Shown in pieces: positions 32,680-43,980 of a stretch of DNA of 64,000 nucleotides. The notes beneath the pieces were generated by a model. The model worked only from the letters and a program-made list of their open reading frames with translations, was not told the DNA's origin and searched no databases. The first letter of the stretch is position 1. Every line of letters starts with the position of its first letter. The stretch is from Lepisosteus oculatus (lineage: Eukaryota > Chordata > Actinopteri > Semionotiformes > Lepisosteidae): NCBI RefSeq assembly GCF_040954835.1, contig NC_090703.1:9853001-9917000 (forward strand). The letters run 5' to 3'. The translations under genes and the position numbers were made by a program.

Positions 32680-33560
32680 GTTACGATCAAGAGGAGACCA
32701 TTTGTCACATCTATTTAATTTGAATGCTAGTAGCTAAAAATGAACCCATGATCCCATTCAGCCATTTCAGCCTTAAAAACATGCTAAGTAGCTTTTCCCA
32801 CAACCCTTTGTGCAAATGGTACCTCCTGCTCTGTTTTCAATACCTTCCTCCACAGTTCCCACTGGGGTTCCCTGGTTCCTGCTTCAACTCTTTCCTAAAA
32901 CAGTCAATTGGGTTGACTTTATCTATCCCTTCAGCCTTATTTTGAGTGAATGTACTGTATCAGGTCTGCTGGTATTTTCCGATAGTTATCCCTTAAGTTT
33001 AATTTCATTTAGCCTGAAGTCTTTTTTTAATTTCCTCTGTACAAATTTCAAGGCTTGCTAATTCTCCAATGTTTATATCATCAGTGAACAAGCACTCCAA
33101 AATGAGCATTTGCCCCTGATCTGTGCTCCACTCATTACCTAGTTCTCCACATAAAGGCATGGCCTCAAATACCTACTGTACTGCCTTCAAATCAGGAATT
33201 CATCTTTTATGAGGAATTTAAGTAAGTCATGAATGTCATGATATACTGTATGTTGTTTACCTCTCAACATTGCTTTTACGTCTATAATTAACTATAATGA
33301 AGAAGTTAATTAAGCAAGACCTTTTGTAAATCCATTCTAATTATCCTCTTCTGTCCTCTTGTTTATTTTAAGTGCTTCTTATACCTGTATCATGCCTGCC
33401 TCTTCTGCTCTAATACTATTTAATACAGAGCTTGATCTTTTGATTTTTCCACAGCCTGTTGGCAGTTTCTTCCATGGTAAATACTGAGTGGTATACTCAT
33501 TCATGTATGAGGCATTTCCCTTTCATTTCCGAAAACTTTTCAGTCAACTGTAAGGACACT
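32680..33560 (-). mobile_element. Degenerate CR1/L2-like LINE, reverse orientation
   Basis: The plus strand is the reverse complement of the LINE: AAGAGGAGACCATTTG, ATGCTAGTAGCTA, CATTCAGCCATTTCAGCC, GTGCAAATGGTACCTCCTGC, CCCACTGGGGTTCCCTGGTT, and further inward GTAAATACTGAGTGGTATAC. About 0.9 kb, no intact frame. Confidence 0.65.
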
Positions 33561-35473
33561 TTACATCAGCCTTCGTTGTTCTTTAGCTTCTCCAATACCA
33601 TGTTATACATACATATACAGTAATAGTTTGAGTTTCCAAGCGGAAAATGCGAAGCTAAAGAAAATAGTTCCAAACTAAAGAGCAATTACTATCAGACCAT
33701 GCAGCTGTGCAGTCCATTAGCTGCTGACAGCAAGTACATTATTGAGTTTGAATGAGGTGCGTGTTTAGTACCCTGAGCAATGCATCTCATTATTAATCTT
33801 TGTAATGAAGACTCTCTCTGTATAAAGTCTTTGTATAAAACATATAAAAGAGGGATATTACAATAAGAGTCAAAAGGTTTGCTGAAATTGAATAATCTAG
33901 ACAACGCATACAGTAGGTCATGCAGAGCTTTTGACAGTAGCTAACTATCTCTGTGGTTACATCTGATAACTGGAAAAAAAGATGTGATTTCAAATGTAAG
34001 TTGTGGTTTTTAAACTGAAGCTCCAGGGTGGCTAACACCCCAGTGCTGCTTAGTAATGGGTACCACTTCCACGAGAGGTGGATAGGTGGAGCACCCACAA
34101 CGCCCCCTCCCAGCCCCTCTTCAGAGCAGGTGTACAATTCAGCAGGGGTGAACAAGCACTGGAGGAGAAGACTTCCACATCCTGCTTGGCCTTTCCATTC
34201 ATTCTGGGCTTGAGCTGCGATGCACAGCTTCTCTTGTGTGCAGAGAAGTGAGCTCTACAGAAATGTGTCAAAACCAGTGTCATATACTGTACAACGCAGG
34301 TGATCACAGCCCTTCCCCACACACACATCCTCAGTTTGCATTTTCAGTCCAGTGCAAACCTGATTACCTGACTGCATCCTGTAATATTTGAAGGTGGGGG
34401 TATATTTTTCAAATACATGTGGACTCCGATTAACCATAGCTCTTATTTTTATTTTGCAGGCATCTCCCTTTTTTTCCCTCTTAACACTGCGCATACACGA
34501 GGTAAAACATGACCACATTACCACGGTGTGCACATTTCTTCCCTTCCTGTGCTTTATGCATCAACTTATCCTAGCACTCTAGCGAAGGGTTGAAACCCCT
34601 GTTATACGGCTCAGAACGACAGAGAGAAAATATGTGAATTGAAAGGTTATACAGTCATTTTTAGTGTATGCTTATTTCTCAAACAGTCAGTGTATAAATC
34701 TCTCAATGCCAATATTTCTACAAGAGCTGTGTCCTTCCAGGTGAAAGATGGCTGAAACACTGTATGTCACCATGCAGTTCATGTCTCCTGCAGGGCCAGA
34801 GACAGAGCATTGTCCAGCAATGGTGAGGATAAGGCTCTGTCAGAAGCCTTTTATTACCTTTACATTCTGTATGCCTTGCAGAAGAAGGTGTACTGTAGAT
34901 GTGCGTACTTAGGAAAGTGTGGGATTAATGAGGCCTGATGTATAAACTCTACAAAACCTTGTATTTTCCTGAGCACAGCTAATTAATTTGTTTATAACCA
35001 GCCTTTTTCATTACTGCAAACTGCATTTTTATGACTGGGTTAATACCCACCTCCCATCATTAAGAGTGGGGTCGATTAACCAGGTAACCTTGACTTAACG
35101 AGTGTGACTTTATTATTAAAAGATTCATGGAGACCCAGCTTCACAGAGACAATTTTCCGGGCAAGAGTTAAAAATTGAATTTTTATTTGACCTTGGCAAG
35201 GAAAGTTTTTAAATGGTGAATTTTCTTTACCATTGTTTCCTAAATGTGGCATCAGTTTTCATCATAACGTTCCCATTTATTACTGTAATCTGAGCTTGGT
35301 TTCACTCTATTCATGATATGATGTAACACAGTATATTTTTTAACGGTGGAGCTGGAGAGCCAGGAGTGGAAGACTTTTGTAAAAAGTAAAGAGTGTTAGC
35401 ACTCAATGTCTATATTTCAATTTCAGGCTGTCTAGTTTTAGTGCCAACGTCTTTTGTCTAAGGTACACTATGA

Positions 35474-35850
35474 CCAGAGTCAGTGTGCAGCAATCAATAT
35501 CACTGTTAATTAGTTTTGCAGTAATGAGAATCATTGTCAATCAGTATACAGTAACCAGTTGAAGTAGCTCAGGTGGGTAGCTGCGTCAGCATGCATAGTC
35601 TGCAAAGGAACAAGTAATAGGTTTATTCCCTGCTGAAAAGAGAAGAGAGAAAACGTTTCAGCTGTGAAGCCTTCTTCAGGTATGATCAATATCACGGCCA
35701 ATCAGGATGCAATAATTTAGAATCATTGTCAACCAGCATACAGTAATTAGTATTATCGACAGTGATTGCGAATAATACAGATTACTGTACACAGATCAAC
35801 AAGGATGCTCAGTACTGTTAGTGATAGTAATCAATGTCATTGTAAGTTGT
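35474..35850. repeat. Degenerate ~32-bp minisatellite, split by a SINE-like insertion
   Basis: Diverged units share the core AATCATTGTCAA then CAGTATACAGTAA (units at 35529-35558 and 35721-35750), alternating with units beginning CAATATCAC (35494 and 35686). The array is interrupted at about 35559-35684. Confidence 0.7.
35559..35686 (-). mobile_element. Dispersed repeat, copy 2, inserted in the minisatellite
   Basis: Reverse complement of copy 1 at 30.6 kb: AAGGAACAAGTAATAGGTTT, ATTCCCTGCTGAAAAGAGAA, GAAGCCTTCTTCAG. The plus-strand left end (GTAGCTCAGGTGGGTAGC) looks like a tRNA A-box region, suggesting a SINE; which strand is sense is therefore uncertain. Confidence 0.6.
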
Positions 35851-38689
35851 AAATACCATCATCAGTAGCACTGATCTGAAGTCATCTAGAGGTACATCTT
35901 TGGATCTCTAGCCTGTTTTTGTCATTGAGACTCTCTTTCTCCTAGACTGCCTGGGAGCTACTTCCCCACAACATTCAATTTCACTGCAGCTTCTCCTAAT
36001 TAAACATATACATCATTACAGCTAGCCAATAATTAAACCTATTAAATATGTAACATCCTTCCAAGTTGACCTTTTAGAGGTGGCACCTTGCCACAGTTAG
36101 CATTGCTATATTCAAAAAGGGAAAGTTTTGATCTCTTTTATTTTTATAGCCAGTGCAAGTTATCTTTAGCACACACTCAATATCTCATTGGGTTTGATAG
36201 CTCACAGTGCAGACACTGATCTCAAAGGTGACCTGGCAGGTCTAATGGCGTGATTCTCTTCCCTGCCCCCTTGCTTCTTTCAGGGAGTCATTTTCATAAG
36301 AAATAAAGGCTGGATCAATAAGCTGGTAATTACATCCTTTTCTGGACCTAGAAAGGCTCTGTCCAACTTTTACTCTCACTTACAAAACTCTGTCTTCCAT
36401 TTACTCTCGAAGAGACATGTCCATGACTAACCCACAGCAAATGACTCAGTGAAGAGATTACTACCTTCAGTGATGCTTTCACAGTCCACTGTGGTGTCAC
36501 CATCTTGAGAACACCTTCCCTTTGTTTTAAAACAATGGTTATTTCCATTTTGAACCAGTTAGCGTCAGATTTTGAAGGTCTGAGATCTGCTAGTTGCTTC
36601 TGAAACTTAGTTTTTCACTGAACCAAGGAGGGGACAGGTTTTCATAAAAGGTTTAAAAGCAGTCTTGTCCTAAAGTCAGCGACCATAGTCTTTGGTTAAT
36701 TAACAGATCTGCTTCAGAACCCCTCTTTGGGGACAGTGGAGGCCTTCCTGCCCCATGTCCTGGATGGGCTTTCATGGCAGAGTAGTGCAAGACCAGTCTC
36801 AACTTCCAGATGACGGCAGTCACTTCAGGCTGTGTATTCCTGCCTTTCTCTCTGAGAAGCGGGTAGATTCAGACAAGATGGAAACTCCTTTCTGAACTAT
36901 ACTAACTCCCCAAAAAGGCTACGGGACCTGCCTTCCTCAGTCACATGACCAATGTGTAAGACAACTGATTGGGTGACATTTTAAAAACCAGGAAGTTTTT
37001 GTGTTGTTTGGGAACACAGAACAGATGATCTTTTAAACGATTTGCACCAGAGGAAGGGAAGCGTTTGACTGACTGACAACTCAATATGAAAGTCTCAGAG
37101 AAAGATATATTCTTAAAATTCAAAAAATACTTTTAATTTGTAATTAAAAGAAGACTGTTTCATTATGGCTGTTTTACCTGTACTCACCTGTCAACATTTA
37201 TGTTTGTCATACTCGGCTCTCAATTGTCATCCATCTGTATTAGCCCTTTTGTTTCTAATTGACTTCTGTATTTTGGAGAATGGCCAATGGAAAACTAAAA
37301 AAATAGACTGGCAAAGAAATAAAACAATTCACAGTTCCAAAAGCATATCTTAGCAACTGTAGATGTTATGTTTAAACAAGACCTTTTTGCTGTCTGTATA
37401 CATGTATATATATACTGCATATTACCACATCTATAGCAGTTTACTAACAAGATTCATTATATGGGATGTATAAAGCAGAAAAAAACAACTTTACAAACTG
37501 GAGATATTATATTTTCCCTACTGACATGGCCACATCTGATCAATACCATCTGCGTGGCACAAGACATCACATTGTTCCCAGATCTTAACCAGGATATATG
37601 AATAGATAAACTGATCAGCACATCGTATAGCTCCATATACTGGTGGTGAGGAATCTTAAGTGGGTCTGCTGCCTAGAGTCAGCAAAGTGTGTCTAATCTG
37701 TAATTGCACATCCCCTTCATCACAGATTAAATTTGATCGAAATGTTGTTGTTGTTTCTTTAAAGCAATTATAAAAGAATCATCCAGCTTGTTCCATGATG
37801 ATTTATTGAATTATCTTTCTCCTAGGACTTGCCAGTAGTTTAGGAAATAGAAATGAAAACCGGTTCCAGCCCCCTTTCTCATTGATATTCTGGAGCGTGG
37901 CCCTGCAGAGACATGGCATGCACAGGGAAGAGACAACACACTAATGCAGTTTGGCTTGTACCAGACTCCTCTGTGAGACACACAGCTGAACAACAAAAGA
38001 TCTGTAAACAGGCTGGTGTGAAATGAACATCTTATTCCTCTACTGAGGAAGAGGAGATTTTGCAAATCAGAAGACACCACCCTAGGCTCAGATGTGTGCT
38101 ACCAAATGGACACAATCTGGATCGTCTTTTTCATTTATATACAGTATTGGATTAATGGAAGTTTAAGACAAAACTGCAATGTGACTAATTGTGCACCTAT
38201 ACACATTGAATTAAGCATTCCTAATAACGAACTGAACTGTCAATAGTTCAGTTCTGGAATGGGATGCTTTTGTGTGCAATCAGTTTGATCTTTCCACTTT
38301 CACATACAGTAGATGTTCACAGAGTGTTTTCTCTAGCCTTTCAAAGACATGCTGACTAGGCTGATTGGTGACTTCCTGTACAGCCCTGCTCCCTGTGTCT
38401 TTCAAGATGGGCTCTGGCTCACAGTGACCCTCAATGGGATAAAGTGGCTGCAGGTGATGGTTGGATTCATGCATCTCCAACAGGATACAACAATGTCAGA
38501 TTAGCAAATAAACTATGATTACTGCTGAAACACGCCGTGACCATTTCCATAAGCCTGCATGTCCATTTGTCTTGGGTATGAGAAATACAGAATGGTTTGA
38601 GTATCTTTAGACCTCCACCAACCACCTCTGACAGACCATTCAACCTTTCTTTGTCCTCAACACAACTTCTTGAGTTGACCTCCTAAGAA

Positions 38690-39060
38690 CATAACTGGTA
38701 CAAGGCCATGGTACAAGATGAAGGCCAATTGGCCCATCTAACCCATCATTTTGTTGACTTTTTCAGTGCCTTTGAGGATTTTGAATACTCAGGTCCCCTT
38801 ATAGTCTTTGTTCAAGACTAAAAAGGTTCAGTTCTTTCAGCCTGTCAGTGTAGGACATTCCCTTAAGCCATGGTCTATTCTCTTTGGGTGTCGTATCTAC
38901 CTATGTATCATCTTATGAAGAAAGCACTGCTGCACTATAAAAAGTGTGAGATTCTTGCACACAGACTTTTACCTCTCATGCAGTTAAATGAGGTGTTCAG
39001 ACCTCATTTGGAGATGAGATTCAGCAAGTCAGTAAATTACACTTTAGGGCTAATAGAAGA
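38690..39060 (-). mobile_element. CR1/L2-like LINE fragment, reverse orientation
   Basis: Plus strand carries AATTGGCCCATCTAACCCAT, TTTGTTCAAGACTAAAAAGG, TTCAGTTCTTTCAGCCTGTC and TAGGACATTCCCTTAAGCC, the usual reverse-complement landmarks of this fish LINE. Confidence 0.65.
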
Positions 39061-39204
39061 CATAAAAAGGTGGGATTGTCAGAGTATGACAAGATAAAGT
39101 CCCTGAGTGGTTCCCGTGGCACAGTTTTTCAATCATTATTAATGTCTGTAGCTAAGGTATTTATGTACAGTAGTTTATATTTGTTCTCACTTGTACATCT
39201 AGAC

Positions 39205-39305
39205 ATCTAGATTCAAGGAGAAGTATCCCACCCAGGGTTTGAACCCACAACCTTCTTATCACAGGTCAAGAGCCTTAGCCACAAATCCATACTGGCACCA
39301 AACCC
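39205..39305 (-). mobile_element. tRNA-derived SINE head
   Basis: The minus strand reads a tRNA-like run with A-box-like TTGTGGCTAAGGCTCTTGAC and a perfect B box in GTGGGTTCAAACCC. It lacks an intact acceptor stem, so a SINE head is preferred over a tRNA gene. Confidence 0.5.
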
Positions 39306-40533
39306 ATCCCTCAAAGCACAGCAGTGAAATTTTCTGCTTCACAAACAGTTAAGGCCCCCGTGAGAGGAATAAGACATACAAGTCTAAGACATCTATTCTT
39401 CTCTCCCCTCTCCTCAACAGGTTCAGATCACACTGCCTTATTACATACCACGCTAAGCAGAGTAATCTGGTTAATGAACGGATTTATAGGAGGTGTTTAA
39501 CTTTCCTGTCATTGATGGAAGCCGGCTGATAATTCATTGCACAAAGGACTGGTTTCTCAAGGTGCTACACACCTTGCGTGTCTAGAATTAACAAAGAGGC
39601 AAACAGTAAGCTCTTGTTGATGAAAAGCAAGGGCAAGTAACTTTCCCCTTGTGTGGAGGGCAAGGTCTCAATTGCACATACTGTACATCTCCATTACATC
39701 ATTGTGTGGCTGCTTGAATAATGAAAAGAGGCAGCAAATCACTGAAACAGTAAAGTTTTAATAAGAGCACCTACTCCAAGAGATTGGATCAGAGTTTTTG
39801 TGCTCACTTGCACCTAGATATTAAAATACTGATCTGCACAGAAAATATCAAACTAGCATGGAAGTGCTCAGTGTCTTTCATAGCATTCAACTGGCAAAAG
39901 ACCCTGTGCAAACAAGACAGCTTTAAACAATACAGCAGCTAGGTTGAGGACTTGGAAAACTGCAGTCCAGTGCCACTTCCTGCGGCCCACACATTCTGGG
40001 CTCCAATACACTCAACGCACAGAAGACAATGCGAGCACTTCCTCTAATAGACACTTTAAACAGCTAGGACAGGGATGATGGTTTGAATCACACTGAAGTC
40101 ATCACTACTGTCAGACAAAAATACATTACAAGCAACAGCGTGCAGTATTATCAGAGTGGATGGTCAATGGAGTTCTGCAGTCATCTTTCATGAGACGCAC
40201 TAGGGAGCGTGCAGCCCCATTGCAGCCTCATTCATATTTCATGTGGGCTGCACACTCTGCATTTGGAATGAAGTCCTTGTCTGCCCAGTTTTCCGATGAC
40301 AGGGACCAGGAAACGGCAGGAGCTCCTTTCCCTCTCACGTTTCACATTCATTGAGCATAAATAGTCCTGCAGCTTTCAAACTGCAGCCCCTTTGAATCTA
40401 CAATGAGGGCTTTTTCTTGCTGACCACCTGAAAATGCACTTCTGCTGGGCGTCTGTCCACAGACCGCCACGCGGCCATTCGTGCGCACAAGGAGTCGATT
40501 TGCTCTCCTAAAACACCTGGAAGGGAAGACAAG

Positions 40534-40847
40534 GTGACTGTCACGATTGTAATCCCTCCCCCTTAAGGGCGCTCCGGCTCTTTCACATTTTACCTGATCT
40601 CCTGCACCGGCCTCCTGTTCCGGTTTCCCCTTTAAAAGCCAGACGCTCCCACTATTCCAGGGTCAGCTTTGGAAGATGGACGCCACAAGGCTTGCCTATT
40701 TTCCGGGTTGTCCGAAGGCAGGTCTTTTCCCCCCGGCGTCCTGACCATCTAGGTCCAATGCTTAGAGCACCTGGCCCCTTTACCCTTTTTGTATGGGAAG
40801 ATTATGCCGTCTGCATAGGGTCCTGAAAGACGCTTCGTAACAGTGAC
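40534..40847 (+). mobile_element. Solo LTR with 5-bp target duplication
   Basis: A 304-bp LTR (40539-40842) begins TGTCACGATTG, ends CGCTTCGTAACA, and is flanked by GTGAC on both sides (40534-40538, 40843-40847). It has a TATA-like CCCTTTAAAAGCC about 90 bp in and the 5' palindrome CCCTTAAGGG followed by CGCTCC. No internal retroelement region remains. Gypsy-like by 5-bp duplication and terminal type. Confidence 0.85.
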
Positions 40848-40880
40848 AGAAAGGGCTCAGTAACTGTGACAGAAAGGGCT
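40843..40880. repeat. 23-bp tandem duplication beside the solo LTR
   Basis: GTGACAGAAAGGGCT occurs at 40843 and again at 40866, separated by CAGTAACT; about 1.7 copies. Confidence 0.8.
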
Positions 40881-43525
40881 GGAAGGTCAAACAAACAGCA
40901 CAGAAAGAAGTGAGTGGGGGAGAGCGAGCACCCTCGGCAGTATGAACCATATTAATCTCGGCTGTGCCTGTGCAATGAAGCTAAGAAGAGGGCGCATTTT
41001 TCACACGCTAACAATCAATTTCACGCAAAGAGCAGAAGATCTGGACAGCTCTGCATTGGAGACGCTGAAATACAGCAGCCCCTGTTATTGAATTCGGAAA
41101 GGAGCAGTCAGCAATTTTCATCGGCATTTACAAAACGAGAAGATCCATTTAGAAGTAAATCCAGTCCTACAACAGTAACTGTTCTTCCATATCTAGAAAA
41201 CGAAATGAGATTGCTTGGGGTTTAGACGTATTAAAAAAAAACTGTCTTCGCCAGAGGACTTTGTACACTACCATATTTATGTGATTTACCCCCCTACACA
41301 CAGAGAGACAACATTTTTTTATTATACACTGTTCTATTTATAGAGCCTCTTTTAAAGCCGTCAAAGATTGATAATCTCTCAAATGTATTATAGTGTGTGC
41401 GGACAAAAGGCGTTTAAACTGTATGCAATAGTACTTTGAAAAAGTATGTTTTGCAATTTCAAGAAAGCAATCCTGAGATACACAGAAAAAGCAAGTCTTA
41501 ACGTTTTTATTTGTATCATCCAAGCGCCGTATTCCGTTTTAAATCGGGAGATGATTATACTTTGGTATGCAGCATTTCCACAAAACAACAAGAGATTCAA
41601 TCAAATGCCTTTATTTCAAGCATCAGTAACCTCAACAGCTCTAAAAATAAACAGGTTGCAAGATGATCTCTTGTGACTGCAACGTCGGGCGCATCTGTAT
41701 GTTTATCTCGTCTGCAGTTTACCCATTGTTTGCTCAGTGTAAGCCCTGCTGTGAACCCTCCTGTCCGCCGTCCTTGTCTGACAGACGGTACCGTCACGGA
41801 AAGGCGAGCAGATGAAGGGCACTGGTGGAAACCTGGCGAAGAAAATGAGAGGAACATATGCATGGCGGTTCCCGAAAGAGAAACGAAGTTGTGCTTTATT
41901 TGATTACGAATCTGCAGCTAAGAGAGTACGTCCGAGGTTTTCTTGGGCACATTGTGTATTCTCTATTTAAATCCCTGTTTCTTTCGACTCCTGGCGGAAT
42001 AGGCCTAACGAAAAACTGGTCTTCGCAAAGAACCTGCCAGAAGTTATGACACCTGTTCGAAATGCTAATAGCGCGTACGTGAGATCGCCTCAGCACTCAC
42101 AGCTCCTGCATAAAACCAGGGTTGTTACATTATTACGCGGTACAGATGGACCGAAGGCTCGGTGTGTAAACTGTATCAGGTGTATATTCACAGAAGCTGG
42201 TTTCCAAATCTTGGTTTCATACGAAATCGCGAAACTGGTCACATTCATTAAGGAAATGGGATTCATTGACAGCTCTTGTGAGGGGAGTGTTTAAAGCGTG
42301 TATTGTCCACAGTTCAGCACCTATGTGACGGACAGCTCCAACACACACACCTGCACTCAAATAACCTTATCTACCGGACACGTCTCAACGCTAGACCAAA
42401 TCAATACATCGGATCAAAGTGCACATCCCGCCCAAGTCTGCTATGTGCACTTTTTCACTGACTTGTTCGTTTGGTCTTGCCAGAAAACAGATTCTCACTC
42501 TCGATTTTGTGTGTGTGTGTTTGCTCGATGTCTGCATCGTTAAGGAACTCCATTTGATATTCGTACCCTTGTTGTGGCAGAGCGAGAGAGAAAACGCCGC
42601 GTCTCGAACGCCCAGGGGGACACACTCGGCACGCGCTCAGTAGGCCAGTTTCCTTCATGCATATTTCATGAAAACAAAAAATAGAAACATCAGCTAAGTG
42701 CTGTATGTGTTCAGCACCAAGACACGGAACACACACGAAAGCCGCGGTTTCCCAGGGTGCTGTCTACTCCTTTTCCAAGCAATAAGACGGACTTGGGGTG
42801 GTTAAGGCGGACTTTCAATCTCCAAGCAGGGTGCTGTAAATTTGGTTTTAGAGCCCCTGAACGAAATAAAAAGCCCCTAAAATGTTTCCCTTTGTTATTT
42901 TCCTTAATGCAATTTTCTGTTTGCCAGCCCGAAAGCGAGTGATCACTAAGACACAGGTGCCGATTTTACCTTTATCACGAGGTTTGGGGTTGAGCTGCTT
43001 AATTTGCTTTTCACATTTTACAGACTAGCGTAAAAATAAATAACCACAGGGCCTCCTGTCAGATTTATTGTTGGAAACAGGCGATTTTTATTCTTTTACA
43101 TACAAAAATGTTAAAAGTCCCATCACATGAAATCACAAGAAAACACATTAAGGGGTGGGAGCGAGATTGTTCTCCTTCGTGTTGGTTTAATGCTTTAAAA
43201 TGATTGAAACCCTTCGCGTATAATACTATGATCATACATAATAATTCTTTTTTAAAAAACTCTGGAAAAGGCACTGAAAATTAAACAGAACGAGGAACAA
43301 TATTGTATTGATCAAAAAGACTATGCCACAACATATCAATATAGGAAGGTAAAGGGGTTGTCAACACGGTGTTGCCGCAAGTATGATAGTCACATTAAAC
43401 GCGAACACAGACAAGCTCGTAAACACTGCAGTTTTCCAGCGTAGCCTTGTCTTTTGCTGTAATAATCGCCGAGCCTAGGACACACCGGGCACAGTTAGTG
43501 GCTGATGGTCTTCAGCAGATTGTAA

Positions 43526-43541
43526 GACGCCCCCTGGCGTG
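43526..43541 (-). promoter_or_regulatory. CTCF-like motif upstream of the SLC35F4 exon
   Basis: The minus strand reads CACGCCAGGGGGCGTC, about 190 bp before the start codon; three mismatches to the CTCF core CCASYAGRKGGCRSY. Confidence 0.35.
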
Positions 43542-43730
43542 TAATATCTGAAACTGTTGCCTGTGCTTCTCATTTCTTTCCAAGTTACTCAAGCTGCCTC
43601 AGCGTTGCAGAGCGGCGGAGTAGCGGAATGTGGTGTGTCGGTGTTGTGGTGTGATGCTGTTGTTCTTAACGGCGTCTGTATGGTGAGCGCAGAGTCTCCG
43701 AGACCTGCCCTTTGCCCGGCCGGACCTAGG

Positions 43731-43980
43731 ATGAGCAGGACGGCTGAAGCTGGTGAAGATGGTGGCGGTGACGGGCAGCCCAGTTTTGCACTAGAGCCGC
43801 TGAAAACCACGACCCTCCCGGTCAAGGCATCCCCGACCCTCCCGGGAAGAGACTCGGACAGGAGCCCTTGTTACACCGACACCATCAAACCCACGAGCAA
43901 CGGAGTGCACACCATCGAAGACAGGATACTGCGGATCACAGGTTACTACGGATACTACCCGGGATACTCCAGCCATCGAA
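43731..43980 (+). CDS. SLC35F4: Probable SLC35F4 first coding exon (partial gene)
   Basis: SLC35F4 belongs to the drug/metabolite transporter superfamily and is the paralog of SLC35F3, for which thiamine transport is reported; its own substrate is unknown. The exon encodes 83 residues plus one base: an acidic, Gly/Pro-rich cytoplasmic N-terminus (MSRTAEAGEDGGGDG...) and the stretch GVHTIEDRILRITGYYGYYP then GYSSHR, which I recall from SLC35F4. Donor CGAA|GTAAGT at 43981. The ATG at 43731 has A at -3 and is preferred; an in-frame ATG at 43680 has a poor context and would add 17 residues. No transmembrane segment is encoded here; those exons must lie beyond 64000. Position beside ARMH4 in the same direction agrees with human 14q23. 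SLC35F3 is an alternative, but synteny favours F4. Confidence 0.72.

Larger units (their letters stand above)
29404..43730. other. Intergenic region between ARMH4 and SLC35F4
   Basis: No protein-coding exon recognised in 14.3 kb. Apart from the repeats listed, there are a T9G11 run at 31763-31782, a tandem GCTTC/TTTGCTATA patch at 32288-32340, possible conserved non-coding DNA at 34930-35330, and a CpG-richer stretch at 41680-42800 approaching SLC35F4. Several frames of 60-120 codons lie here without recognisable homology. Confidence 0.5.

Noticed and set aside
39205-39305. Possible tRNA gene on the minus strand
   Set aside because: The B box is perfect but the arms do not fold as a full tRNA and no acceptor stem pairs; a SINE head fits better.
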